Assembly (NCBI GenBank): GCA_965223085.1
Contig: OZ244981.1
Location: 1,364,001-1,428,000, forward strand
Reading direction: 5' to 3'
DNA from: CBDCVO01 sp965223085
GTDB taxonomy: Bacteria > Pseudomonadota > Gammaproteobacteria > Ga0077536
Length of the DNA: 64,000 bases
Shown: positions 25,197 to 34,237 of the stretch, one piece after another
Position numbering within the stretch: position 1 is the first letter of the stretch
How the letters are laid out: the number at the start of each line of letters is the position of its first letter
Notes under the pieces: model-generated
Seen by the model: only the letters and a program-made list of their open reading frames with translations
What the model was told of the DNA's origin: nothing
The model's database searches: none
Translations under genes and position numbers: made by a program

Positions 25197-27203
25197 TTAG
25201 ATCAACGGTACGATCAACAAAGCGACAATGTTGATGATCTTGATCAAAGGATTAACCGCAGGACCGGCGGTGTCTTTATAGGGGTCACCCACCGTATCGC
25301 CCGTAACCGCTGCCTTGTGGGCTTCCGAGCCTTTGCCGCCGAAGTTACCGTCTTCGATATATTTCTTAGCATTATCCCAGGCACCACCGCCGGTGGTCAT
25401 GGAAATTGCGACGAATAAACCGGTGACAATCGTACCCATCAATACGCCGCCGAGCGCTTGTGGGCCGAGAAACACCCCTACGAGGATAGGTACCAAAATC
25501 GGGAGTAAAGACGGGATCATCATCTCCTTGATCGCTGCACGCGTGAGCAGGTCGACGGCCCGTGAGTACTCCGGCTTTGCCGTACCTTCCATAATGCCGG
25601 CAATTTCTCGGAATTGACGGCGTACTTCGTTCACGACCGAGCCCGCGGCGCGACCGACGGCCTCCATTGCCATCGCACCGAACAAATACGGCACCAGACC
25701 GCCGATGAACAAACCAATAATGACCATATGATTGGATAAATCAAAACTCATATGGTGCCCGGTCGTTTGCTCGAGTTTGTGGGTGTAGTCCGCAAACAAA
25801 ACCAGGGCCGCTAAGCCAGCCGAACCGATCGCATAGCCTTTGGTTACTGCTTTGGTGGTGTTCCCGACAGCGTCCAGCGGATCGGTAATACCGCGGATCT
25901 CTTCGGGCAATTCCGCCATTTCAGCGATCCCGCCGGCGTTATCCGTGATCGGTCCATAAGCATCCAGCGCGACCACCATGCCCGTCATCGACAACATGGC
26001 TGTCGCCGCGATCGCGATCCCGTAGAGGCCGCCGATCTCGTAGGCGCCGAAAATCGCCGCGCAAACCGCGAGCACCGGATAGGCTGTCGCTTTCATCGAC
26101 ACCCCAAGCCCCGCAATAATATTAGTGGCGTGTCCAGTCTCCGAGGCAACAGCCACGTGTTTGACCGGTTTGTATTCCGTCCCGGTGTAGTATTCGGTGA
26201 TCCATACGATCACGCCGGTGAGCACGAGACCGATCACCGCGCACCAAAACAGGTCCATCGCGTGCTCACCCATCATGCTGCGCGAGACGAAAAAAAACGC
26301 AATCGCTGCCAACACGCCCGAGATAGCGACACCTTTGTAGAGCGCCTTCATGATTTTCTGATCCGGTGCTTTGACGAAAAATGTACCGATGATCGAGGCG
26401 ATGATCGAAACCCCTCCCAACATGAGCGGGTACAGCACGGCGCCGTCACCTAACTCGGAGACCATCAAATTCCCGAGCACCATGGTCGCCACAACGGTGA
26501 CCGCGTACGTCTCGAACAAATCAGCCGCCATGCCGGCGCAATCACCAACATTGTCCCCGACATTGTCGGCGATCACCGCTGGGTTGCGCGGATCGTCTTC
26601 GGGGATCCCCGCTTCTACTTTGCCGACGAGATCGGCGCCAACGTCTGCACCCTTGGTAAAAATGCCGCCACCTAGTCGCGCAAAAATCGAAATGAGCGAA
26701 CCGCCAAAGGCGAGGCCGATTAGGCCGTGCAGCGTCTGTTCGTGATCGGCGCCCAACAAGCCGGGCGCGAGCGCGTAATAGCCCGCGACACCCAGCAAGC
26801 CGAGGCCAACGACCAACATGCCCGTGACCGCGCCGCCGCGAAATGCGACGTCGAGCGCCGCCGCCATGCCCCGGTGAGCCGCCTCCGCGGTGCGCACGTT
26901 AGAACGCACCGAAATGTTCATACCGATATAACCGGCCGCGCCCGAGAGCAACGCACCGACGAGAAAACCGGTTGCCGTATACCAATCCAGCAAAAACCCC
27001 AGCAACAAAAATAGCACCGCGCCAACGATAGCGATCGTGGTGTACTGACGGTTCAAATACGCCGACGCACCCTGCTGCACCGCCTCGGCTATTTCGCGCA
27101 TGCGCTCATTGCCTTGCGGCTGACTGAGGATCCAACGAACCGACCAAATACCGTAGCCAATGGCAAGTAAGCCGCAAAGAATGGAAAACCCTAAGGCGGA
27201 CAT
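25197..27203 (-). CDS. hppA: Membrane-bound proton-translocating pyrophosphatase
   Basis: 668 residues with about sixteen hydrophobic segments. It couples hydrolysis of pyrophosphate to proton export across the cytoplasmic membrane. The active-site motifs are all present: GGGIFTKGADVGADLVGKVE, DNVGDNVGDCAGMAADLFE, GGGAWDNAKKYIEDG and TGDTVGDPYKDTAGPAVNP. The GNTTKAVTKGYAIGSAGLAA segment has Lys where potassium-dependent enzymes have Ala, so this is a potassium-independent proton pump. AAGGAG precedes the ATG. The PPi-dependent phosphofructokinase gene lies 150 bases upstream on the same strand; this pairing is known from methanotrophs, where the two share the PPi economy. Confidence 0.96.
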   Translation of the reverse strand: MSALGFSILCGLLAIGYGIWSVRWILSQPQGNERMREIAEAVQQGASAYLNRQYTTIAIVGAVLFLLLGFLLDWYTATGFLVGALLSGAAGYIGMNISVRSNVRTAEAAHRGMAAALDVAFRGGAVTGMLVVGLGLLGVAGYYALAPGLLGADHEQTLHGLIGLAFGGSLISIFARLGGGIFTKGADVGADLVGKVEAGIPEDDPRNPAVIADNVGDNVGDCAGMAADLFETYAVTVVATMVLGNLMVSELGDGAVLYPLMLGGVSIIASIIGTFFVKAPDQKIMKALYKGVAISGVLAAIAFFFVSRSMMGEHAMDLFWCAVIGLVLTGVIVWITEYYTGTEYKPVKHVAVASETGHATNIIAGLGVSMKATAYPVLAVCAAIFGAYEIGGLYGIAIAATAMLSMTGMVVALDAYGPITDNAGGIAEMAELPEEIRGITDPLDAVGNTTKAVTKGYAIGSAGLAALVLFADYTHKLEQTTGHHMSFDLSNHMVIIGLFIGGLVPYLFGAMAMEAVGRAAGSVVNEVRRQFREIAGIMEGTAKPEYSRAVDLLTRAAIKEMMIPSLLPILVPILVGVFLGPQALGGVLMGTIVTGLFVAISMTTGGGAWDNAKKYIEDGNFGGKGSEAHKAAVTGDTVGDPYKDTAGPAVNPLIKIINIVALLIVPLI

Positions 27204-27351
27204 GGTGTGCTCCTTAAAAAATAATCTGTCTTTTCGTGAAGCGGGCGCGCGGCCCAGGACCGGTCTCGTCGCACGCGACCGCGCAGTTGAATTTCATCGG
27301 TTTCAAACGCAGCCCCGCTCCCCATCCGGCGCGTAGAATTGTACTGGTGAT

Positions 27352-28620
27352 TTATCCTAAGACAAAGTTTTTGCCCGTTTTTTTCGCGACCGCGGCGTTT
27401 TTCAGGCGTACATATCGAGGCAAACCAGCGACGAAAGGTGGGTAGTCTTCTCCTTGGATCAAGGGTTTTAAATAGGTCCGGCACGCGGGCGTAATGCCAT
27501 AGCCGTCGTCGCGAATGAACGCGGCTGGCATTTTCTTCTCAACATTTGCGACCTCAGCCAGAGCCGCGTCCCCGATCCGCCACCGGTATGGTTCGTCTGA
27601 CTCGCGCACAATAATCGGCATCACCGCATTCTTGCCCGCAAGCGCGTACTCAACGGCGGCCTTGCCCACGGCGTAGGCCTGTTCAACATCGGTCGCCGAG
27701 GCTATGTGTCGCGCGGCGCGTTGCAGATAGTCGGCCACCGCCCAGTGATATTTGTAACCCAATTCGGCTTTTACCAACGCCGCGATCACCGGTGCCACAC
27801 CACCGAGTTGCGCGTGACCGAAAGCATCGCGTGTACCGGCTTCGGCGACAAACGCACCGGCAGCGTTTTTCAGACCTTCGGACACGACAATCGCGCAATA
27901 ACCGTAGCGTTTTACACAAACATCGACGCGCGCCAGAAAATCCTTTTCATCAAACGTGACTTCGGGGAATAAAATCAAGTGGGGTGCATCACCCTCCTGT
28001 TCTTGAGCAAGTCCGCCAGCGGCGGCGATCCAACCCGCGTGGCGCCCCATCACCTCCATCACGAACACTTTCGTGGAGGTTTTAGCCATCGACGCCACAT
28101 CGAAAGCGGCTTCCCGAATCGACACCGCAACATACTTAGCGACCGAACCAAATCCGGGGCAATTGTCTGTTACCGGCAAGTCGTTATCGACTGTTTTCGG
28201 GATCCCGATGCAGGTCAGTTGGTAACCTAACTGAGCGCTCAGTTGCGAGACTTTGTTCGTCGTATCCTGAGAATCACCACCGCCGTTGTAGAAAAAATAT
28301 CCGATATCGTGCGCCGCGAACACCTCTATGAGACGCTCGTATTCGGCCCGATTTTCGTCTAATCCCTTAAGCTTGTAGCGACACGACCCGAACGCGCCAG
28401 ACGGCGTATAGCGCAACGCCGCGATCGCTTCGTCCGATTCTGCCGAGGTGTCGATCAAATCTTCAGTTAATGCACCGATGATGCCATCGCGCCCCGCATA
28501 CACCGTGCCGATTTTGGCCGAGTTTGCGCGCGCTGTTTGCAAGACCCCGCAAGCGGACGCGTTGATGACTGCCGTGACGCCACCCGATTGAGCGTAGAAT
28601 GCGTTGCGTTTTGTTCCCAT
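27352..28620 (-). CDS. pfp: Pyrophosphate-dependent 6-phosphofructokinase
   Basis: About 422 residues, the length of PPi-type group II enzymes. It phosphorylates fructose 6-phosphate with PPi, reversibly, in glycolysis or gluconeogenesis. The nucleotide/PPi site is GGGDSQD (ATP enzymes have GGDGS), and the catalytic segment PKTVDNDLPVTD together with MEVMGRHAGWIAAA identifies the family. The ATG at 28620 is preceded immediately by an in-frame GTG; the ribosome-binding site is poor. The downstream neighbour is hppA on the same strand, suggesting both act on the same PPi pool. The gene is intact. Confidence 0.94.
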   Translation of the reverse strand: MGTKRNAFYAQSGGVTAVINASACGVLQTARANSAKIGTVYAGRDGIIGALTEDLIDTSAESDEAIAALRYTPSGAFGSCRYKLKGLDENRAEYERLIEVFAAHDIGYFFYNGGGDSQDTTNKVSQLSAQLGYQLTCIGIPKTVDNDLPVTDNCPGFGSVAKYVAVSIREAAFDVASMAKTSTKVFVMEVMGRHAGWIAAAGGLAQEQEGDAPHLILFPEVTFDEKDFLARVDVCVKRYGYCAIVVSEGLKNAAGAFVAEAGTRDAFGHAQLGGVAPVIAALVKAELGYKYHWAVADYLQRAARHIASATDVEQAYAVGKAAVEYALAGKNAVMPIIVRESDEPYRWRIGDAALAEVANVEKKMPAAFIRDDGYGITPACRTYLKPLIQGEDYPPFVAGLPRYVRLKNAAVAKKTGKNFVLG

Positions 28621-28809
28621 CACGACGAAGCGCCTTTATGCCAGCTTAACCGGCTTAACGTGAATAAATTGACCATCGTAACAACAGGTAAAACACCGCC
28701 GAATACCCGTCGCGCTATCGCATACTAACGCCGAGAAGAGTATTCTTGAAGCGTCGCTGGCGAACTTAAGCACTGGCTTAGGAGTCCTACTAGTGAGCTA
28801 GCTAGAACG

Positions 28810-30357
28810 ATGTATTACGTCCGTAAACTTTTTTCCCGTCGAGCACAAATGACGCTCAAGCCTATGCGCCAGATGCTTTCGCGCGCATTATTGGCCGGTA
28901 TTGTAATTCACCACGGCAACTTAGCGGCAGCGGTGGACTACGACGATCTCCCCGATATGGGTGATTCCGCCAGCGCGATCATTTCTCCGGAGCAAGAAAA
29001 GCAGCTCGGCGAGTCGTTTATGCGCCAGGTTCGCCGCCAAGCACCGCTCGTCGCCGATGAGGAAGTCGAAGACTATATTCAGAAACTCGGCGAGAGCTTG
29101 AGCACGCACGCCGAGTACAGCAACGACTTTACTTTTTTTGTGATCGATTCGCCGGTAATCAACGCCTTCGCTGTTCCGGGAGGCTACATCGGCGTGCACA
29201 CGGGCTTGATTCTGAACTCGAAAAACGAGAGCGAAGTCGCCTCTGTGCTCGCTCATGAAGTCGTGCATGTAACGCAACGTCACGGTGCCCGCATGATTGA
29301 GGCCGCCAGTCAACTCAGCATACCAACGATGGCGGCGATGCTCGGTGCGATGGTCATGATGGCGATCAACCCTGAAATGGGCTACGCCGCGATGGCGGGT
29401 TTTCAAGCGGCGCAGGCGCAATATCAGATTAACTTTACTCGCGCGAATGAACAGGAAGCAGACCGCATTGGAATTAAGCTGCTCCACGAGAGTGGTTTTA
29501 ACGTCGCGGCGATGCCCACGTTTTTCGAGCGTTTGCAGATCGCGAATCGCTACACCGATCCCAAACACATCCCGGAATATTTGCGCTCGCACCCGGTCAC
29601 GGTCAATCGAATTGCAGAGGCACGTGATCGCGCGGAAAAAATGAATCAACGGATTGTGCGCGAAGACAGTTACGATTATTTTCTCGTGCGCACCAAACTC
29701 GATGTGCTGGGGGCCCACGATCCCGCACAAGCAAAACAACATTATGAATCCATCTTGCGCGACGGGAACTATCGGCATGAAGAGGTTGCTCGTTACGGCC
29801 ACGCCCTCGCATTGACCCAGGCAGGCGACTTTCAGCGCGCTCGTATTGCGTTTGATAAGTTGCTCGTCACCGCACCCAACATAATCGCCTTCCGGCTCGG
29901 CCGCGCGCGTTTGGAACAAAAAGCCGGTAACTACACCGCCGCCCTCGACCACTATGCTGAGGCACGCGCCCTCGACCCACAGAGTCGCGCCGCGACGTAT
30001 GGTTACGTGCAATTACTGACCGAGACGGGACACGCCGAGCAAGCAAAACAACTGCTTCGACGCTTTGGTCAACCTCTCCGCATAGACCCCACCTATTTCA
30101 AGTTACAAGCCGCCGCCGAAGAAAAGCTGGGCGAAAAAGCGAACGCTCATTATTCCCTCGCCGAGTATTATCGCAGCGTCGGAGAGCTGCGCTTCGCGGC
30201 GGAACAATTAAGGCTGGCGCAGACCGTGCCCGAACTAACGCATTATCAACGCCATCGCATCAATGCGCGTTTGGACGAAGTCTATAGAGAGCTCGATAGT
30301 CTCGAACGGGACCGGCGCAAGCAACGGGGCCGCGATGAGAGTGGTCGACGGCGTTAA
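28810..30357 (+). CDS. bepA: Periplasmic M48 metalloprotease with TPR repeats (BepA-like)
   Basis: 515 residues. A signal sequence (MLSRALLAGIVIHHGNLAAA) precedes an M48 protease domain with the zinc motif HEVVHVTQRH (about residue 150) and the third ligand in NEQEADRIG. The C-terminal half consists of tetratricopeptide repeats (AQAKQHYESILRDGNY, GDFQRARIAFDKLL, GNYTAALDHYAEARALDP). BepA/YfgC proteins assist and proofread outer-membrane beta-barrel proteins such as LptD. The start is uncertain: ATG codons at 28810, 28849 and 28864 are in frame, and the last two place the signal peptide closer to the N-terminus. The soxX gene starts inside its 3' end, so transcription continues into the sox genes. 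Confidence 0.9.
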   Translation: MYYVRKLFSRRAQMTLKPMRQMLSRALLAGIVIHHGNLAAAVDYDDLPDMGDSASAIISPEQEKQLGESFMRQVRRQAPLVADEEVEDYIQKLGESLSTHAEYSNDFTFFVIDSPVINAFAVPGGYIGVHTGLILNSKNESEVASVLAHEVVHVTQRHGARMIEAASQLSIPTMAAMLGAMVMMAINPEMGYAAMAGFQAAQAQYQINFTRANEQEADRIGIKLLHESGFNVAAMPTFFERLQIANRYTDPKHIPEYLRSHPVTVNRIAEARDRAEKMNQRIVREDSYDYFLVRTKLDVLGAHDPAQAKQHYESILRDGNYRHEEVARYGHALALTQAGDFQRARIAFDKLLVTAPNIIAFRLGRARLEQKAGNYTAALDHYAEARALDPQSRAATYGYVQLLTETGHAEQAKQLLRRFGQPLRIDPTYFKLQAAAEEKLGEKANAHYSLAEYYRSVGELRFAAEQLRLAQTVPELTHYQRHRINARLDEVYRELDSLERDRRKQRGRDESGRRR

Positions 30358-30760
30358 ACCGGGCCTCAGCTACGCGAGTGTGCCGTTTGTGGTCTCCGCC
30401 GTAGCCGCAATAGGATGCTTGTTGGCGCCAGATGCGGGAGGTGATCCCCAGGCCGACCCGGCGATTGTCGCCGCCGGACGGCAAATCGCCTTCGCGACTG
30501 AGCGCGGCAATTGCCTCGCCTGCCACGAGATCAACGGTGGCACACAGATGGGCAACATCGGACCCTCGCTGCGCCAGGTGCGAGCTCGGTTTCCTAAGCG
30601 CCAAGCACTGCGCGCAAGGATTTGGGACGCGAGTGCTTTTAACCCCAACTCGATCATGCCACCGTTCGGACGCCATCGAATTCTTACTGAGTCAGAAATC
30701 TATGCGTTGGTTGAATTTCTCTACCTACAATCATCCCCCAAACAACGCCCTGACCGCTAA
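30335..30760 (+). CDS. soxX: SoxX, sulfur-oxidation cytochrome c subunit
   Basis: 141 residues from the ATG that overlaps the end of bepA by 23 bases (MRVVDGVKPG). The signal segment is SVPFVVSAVAAIGCLL. One haem site, CLACHEI, follows TERGN, and the distal Met is in NSIMPPFGRH. Both are as in SoxX, which pairs with SoxA to attach thiosulfate oxidatively to the SoxY carrier in the periplasm. Order soxX-Y-Z-A with tiny gaps supports co-expression. An open frame 24 codons longer exists but would lie within bepA and lacks sense. Confidence 0.92.
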   Translation: MRVVDGVKPGLSYASVPFVVSAVAAIGCLLAPDAGGDPQADPAIVAAGRQIAFATERGNCLACHEINGGTQMGNIGPSLRQVRARFPKRQALRARIWDASAFNPNSIMPPFGRHRILTESEIYALVEFLYLQSSPKQRPDR

Positions 30761-30782
30761 GCGCCGCACCCGGCCGCAAGCG

Positions 30783-31298
30783 ATGCACGCCACGAATCCA
30801 GCAAGTTGCCGTGAAGTTGTCGTCGCCGCGTCACCTACGCGAGGGAAGGATCGCAGATGGCTGCTAAAGTCCTTGCTTGCTGCAACCCTAGTGCCGCTGT
30901 GCGCATATTGTCAACGCAGTGCCGCCAGTCCCCGACCGCAAACCGGTTTCGACGCCGAGACACCGGAGGCGACGCTCACAGCCTTGTTTGGCCCCCAACC
31001 CTTGGTGGAAAGCGATCAAGTGCGGATCGGCGTGGCGGAGTTAGCCGCAGATGGCGCTGTAGTACCCGTGAAAGTGACAGTCAATGCCTCCGAGGTAGCG
31101 GAAATTGCTTTGGTCGCGACCAAAAACCCGGTTCCGCTGATTGCAACGTTCCGTTTCGCGCCAGGCACCAAGCCGTTTATCGCGACACGTGTCAAACTCG
31201 CTGAGACTTCCGAGATCCTCGCCGTAGCGCGGACACCTAAGGCGTTGCTAATGGCGCGCAAGCACGTTGAAGTCACGATCGGTGGATGTAGCGGCTGA
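30783..31298 (+). CDS. soxY: SoxY, sulfur-carrier protein
   Basis: 171 residues. The twin-arginine signal GKDRRWLLKSLLAATL fits Tat export in complex with SoxZ. The mature protein ends VEVTIGGCSG; the penultimate-region Cys in this GGC swinging arm carries the sulfur intermediates. Most SoxY proteins end GGCGG, so GGCSG is a small variant. The ATG at 30783 was chosen over far-upstream starts because those lie inside soxX. The final A of its TGA is the first base of the soxZ ATG, so the two are translationally coupled. Confidence 0.93.
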   Translation: MHATNPASCREVVVAASPTRGKDRRWLLKSLLAATLVPLCAYCQRSAASPRPQTGFDAETPEATLTALFGPQPLVESDQVRIGVAELAADGAVVPVKVTVNASEVAEIALVATKNPVPLIATFRFAPGTKPFIATRVKLAETSEILAVARTPKALLMARKHVEVTIGGCSG

Positions 31299-31609
31299 TG
31301 GTGACCGGCGACACGATCAAAGTACGTACGAGACTCAAGGGCACGCGCCTCACCGTGCAAGCCTTGTTTCGCCATCCGATGTACGTTGGGGGGCGACGGG
31401 AGGACGGTAGCTGGCGCCCCCCGCACTATATTCTTCACGTGCAATGCAAGCTCGGTGATCGGGTCGTTTTGGAAGCGCACTGGGGTGCGGGCATTGCCCA
31501 CAATCCGTATTTGTCGTTTGTCGTCGATGACGTGCGGGCGGGCGATTACCTCACCTTGTCTTGGCGTGACAATCGCGATGCGCAGGACTGCTTGGAATTC
31601 ACCGCCTGA
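31298..31609 (+). CDS. soxZ: SoxZ, sulfur-carrier partner
   Basis: 103 residues, no signal peptide, as expected because SoxZ is exported with SoxY. The sequence DTIKVRTRLKGTRLTVQALFRHPM and the C-terminal SWRDNRDAQDCLEFTA are typical. It forms the SoxYZ heterodimer on which thiosulfate sulfur is processed. The start overlaps the soxY stop; soxA starts one base after its stop. Confidence 0.94.
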   Translation: MVTGDTIKVRTRLKGTRLTVQALFRHPMYVGGRREDGSWRPPHYILHVQCKLGDRVVLEAHWGAGIAHNPYLSFVVDDVRAGDYLTLSWRDNRDAQDCLEFTA

Positions 31610-31610
31610 C

Positions 31611-32462
31611 ATGCAACACCCTGCACTAAGCCAGCGTCTAAAGCGAACCGCAACTTTGATCTGCCTCATCGTTGCTTGCGGCGTTGCGAGCAGCGATCCT
31701 GAGGACGATCGTCGAACATTACGCACCATCTATGGCAAGCGTTTTCCGCATATCACCGTCGATCAGTTTGCCCACGGGGTTTATGCAACCGATCCCGCGC
31801 TCGCCGAGCAATGGCAGGCACTCGATGATTTTCCGCCCTATTCATTCTTGCTCGATGAAGGAAGCGAGGCGTTTCAAGCACCTTTGCAAGACGGTGCGCA
31901 CTACGCCGATTGTTTCACCCAGCCGCCGGCGGAAATCGCGACGCAATTTCCGCGTTTCGACGACACCCGCAAAGAGATTGAAACCTTGGCCATGGCAATT
32001 AACCGGTGTCGCCGCGCCCACGGCGATGCGCGATTGCGGCTTGACGGCGGGACGCTGCTCGCAGTGCAGGCTTACTTAGGCTGGCTTGCACGCGGCGAAC
32101 GTTTGGCGATACCGGACCCGCTGAGCCCGAGCGCCCGAGCACATTACGAGACCGGGCGCCGTCTGTTCTACAGTAAACGCGGGCAGCGAAACTTCTCCTG
32201 TGCCGACTGCCATGTCACGGCTGCCGGCCAGCGTTTACGTGAGCAAATATTGGCGCCGCTGCTCGGTGCCGTTAATCACCACCCCGTGTATGGCCTGAGT
32301 TGGGAAGGCTTCGGCAGCCTGCATCGGCGTTTCGCGGGTTGCCTGGAATATAGTGGTGCCGCGCCGTGGGCCAGCCAAAGCCCGGAATATCGTGCACTCG
32401 AGTATTTTTTAGCGCTCCTGGGACGTGGCCTCCCTATCGCGACTCCGGGGATAAATCCTTGA
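31611..32462 (+). CDS. soxA: SoxA, single-haem-site type
   Basis: 283 residues with a signal segment (ATLICLIVACGVASS). There is one CXXCH, FSCADCHVTAAGQR. The first-domain haem motif of di-haem SoxA is reduced to a lone Cys (HYADCFTQPP), so this belongs to the mono-haem type. The Cys in RFAGCLEYSGAAP is at the position of the persulfurated haem ligand of characterised SoxA. With SoxX it forms the c-type enzyme that conjugates thiosulfate to SoxY. It closes the sox run; no soxB, soxC or soxD follows within the window. Confidence 0.92.
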   Translation: MQHPALSQRLKRTATLICLIVACGVASSDPEDDRRTLRTIYGKRFPHITVDQFAHGVYATDPALAEQWQALDDFPPYSFLLDEGSEAFQAPLQDGAHYADCFTQPPAEIATQFPRFDDTRKEIETLAMAINRCRRAHGDARLRLDGGTLLAVQAYLGWLARGERLAIPDPLSPSARAHYETGRRLFYSKRGQRNFSCADCHVTAAGQRLREQILAPLLGAVNHHPVYGLSWEGFGSLHRRFAGCLEYSGAAPWASQSPEYRALEYFLALLGRGLPIATPGINP

Positions 32463-32477
32463 AATGAAGGTTTTTTT
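32454..32477 (+). terminator. Weak intrinsic terminator candidate after soxA
   Basis: CCTT, a short loop, AAGG, then seven T. The stem is only four or five base pairs and overlaps the soxA stop codon, but the T-tract and position at the end of a five-gene run fit a terminator. Confidence 0.35.
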
Positions 32478-32725
32478 CGACACGACGCGCGCGTAAGCGC
32501 GGCCGGCTGCGCATTTGGTACGGCAATTGTTTACCAAAACGCTCGGCAAAAGACGCAAAAATAGTGTAAATTCCTGACCGTCGTCCGCACAGTGTGGCAA
32601 TCGTCACAGAAATACCGCATAAAAGCGCTATGCTAGTGGACGTCGGCTAAGTGGGTCGTACTTGCGAGGACCGACCCTAAAATAAGATTTCGGCACATTT
32701 GGAAAATGGCAGGCTTATAACAACG

Positions 32726-33043
32726 ATGCGCGTGCAGCACTGGGCCCTCAATACGTTCGATACCCTTTCACTTGTCAGCCTGGCGGTGGCCGCTATATCG
32801 CTCGCGGCCGCGGTATGGTCGGTTCCAATTGCCTCCGAGGTAGTATTGATGGGGATGTTTCGAACCCTACTATCCTACTCGGTGGCGTCGTTTTTAATCG
32901 TACGCTGTGTAGAGATCTTTCTCGTGGTACGACACACCCCTGCGATTCCTGTTCGCGGTACCACCATCCCCGCCGGCGATGAGACGCTAACGAGCGAAGC
33001 GACTCCGGTAGACGCAGACGACGATTATCAGCACGCGGCTTAG
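32726..33043 (+). CDS. Hypothetical small membrane protein
   Basis: 105 residues from the ATG after GGCAGG (MRVQHWALNTFDT). Two hydrophobic segments are evident, LVSLAVAAISLAAAVWSV and MFRTLLSYSVASFLIVR, followed by a polar acidic tail (EATPVDADDDYQHAA). No family was recognised. It stands alone between soxA and the cysteine synthase gene, 263 and 192 bases away, on the same strand. Codon pattern and the ribosome-binding site look real, but there is no functional clue. Confidence 0.6.
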   Translation: MRVQHWALNTFDTLSLVSLAVAAISLAAAVWSVPIASEVVLMGMFRTLLSYSVASFLIVRCVEIFLVVRHTPAIPVRGTTIPAGDETLTSEATPVDADDDYQHAA

Positions 33044-33235
33044 TACCGCTGCACCGCTGCGCGTTCGCACAGCCGTGCGCCGATTCCCGCGACCAAACCT
33101 CAAAAACGATTTGAGCGGAGGCTTTGAGCGCCGCCTTTTCGCGCTAGAATAGCGGCAGTGTAACGCTTGAAAGTTCACTAGTGGTGCGATCCATGTCGCA
33201 TTTTAGTCTTTGCATCATCCACATAGAGTACAAGT

Positions 33236-34237
33236 ATGGACGTTCGTGACGGGACCGTCGCCGCCATCGGCAATACCCCCTTGATCAAGCTGCGCAAATT
33301 ATCTGCACAAACGGGCTGCGAAATTCTCGGTAAGGCGGAATTCATGAATCCTGGGGGTTCGGTGAAAGATCGCGCCGCCAAATATATGCTTCTGGATGCC
33401 GAGAAGCGCGGCGAGCTCGAACCGGGTGGCGTCGTCGTCGAAGGAACGGCGGGCAACACGGGCATCGGCTTAACGCTAGTCGGTAACGCCCGCGGTTACC
33501 GCACGGTGATCGTGATCCCTGAGACCCAAAGCGCAGAAAAAAAAGCCACGCTGCGCCTCTATGGAGCCGAACTGCGGGAAGTGCCAGCGGTCCCTTACGC
33601 TGACGAGAACAACTACGTGCACGTGGCCGCGCGTCTAGCGCAGGAGCTGGACAAAACCGAAGCGCATGGTGTGCTCTACGCCAACCAGTGGGATAACGTG
33701 TCGAACCGCGACGGCCATAGTCACTCTACCGGCCCTGAGATCTGGACGCAAACGGACGGTCACGTCGACGGCTTCGTGTGTGCGGTCGGCACCGGCGGCA
33801 CACTCGCCGGCGTGGCCTCGTATCTGAAATCCCAACGAGCGGATATCGTCACAGCCTGCGCCGATCCGCTGGGCGCGTCGATGTATCACCTCTTCAAAGA
33901 TGGCACCCTAACAAAAACCGCTGGGAGTTCGGTATCGGAAGGGATCGGCCAAGGACGAATCACAAAGAATATCGAAAACGCGCCTGTCGACGACGCCTTT
34001 GCGATCCCTGACGGCGAAGCACTGCCGATTTTGTTCGATCTGATCAAATACGAAGGTTTGTGCCTCGGCGGTTCTTCCGCCATCAATGTGGCCGGCGCGA
34101 CGCGATTGGCTGAGGCCCTGGGCCCCGGGCACACTATCGTGACGGTGTTATGCGACGTGGGTAGCCGCTATGCGAGCAAGCTATACAACGCAGAGTTCTT
34201 AGCCAGCAAAGACCTACCGGTACCCGACTGGTTGTGA
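33236..34237 (+). CDS. PLP-dependent cysteine synthase family protein
   Basis: 333 residues. The PLP lysine is in MNPGGSVKDRAA, the substrate loop is EGTAGNTGIGL, and the phosphate-binding loop GTGGTLAGVASYL. These define the O-acetylserine sulfhydrylase/cystathionine beta-synthase-like fold. It probably makes cysteine or an analogue from an activated serine and a sulfur nucleophile. The C-terminal part is close to eukaryote-like cysteine synthases (DPLGASMY, SVSEGIGQGRI). The stop overlaps the GTG start of the following thiamine diphosphate enzyme by four bases. Such tight coupling is not needed for ordinary cysteine synthesis, so a dedicated pathway is possible; that is inference. Confidence 0.9.
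   Translation: MDVRDGTVAAIGNTPLIKLRKLSAQTGCEILGKAEFMNPGGSVKDRAAKYMLLDAEKRGELEPGGVVVEGTAGNTGIGLTLVGNARGYRTVIVIPETQSAEKKATLRLYGAELREVPAVPYADENNYVHVAARLAQELDKTEAHGVLYANQWDNVSNRDGHSHSTGPEIWTQTDGHVDGFVCAVGTGGTLAGVASYLKSQRADIVTACADPLGASMYHLFKDGTLTKTAGSSVSEGIGQGRITKNIENAPVDDAFAIPDGEALPILFDLIKYEGLCLGGSSAINVAGATRLAEALGPGHTIVTVLCDVGSRYASKLYNAEFLASKDLPVPDWL

Noticed and set aside
28921..30012. 363-codon minus-strand open frame
   Set aside because: It is fully antisense to bepA, which has clear M48 and TPR motifs; a shadow frame caused by codon bias.
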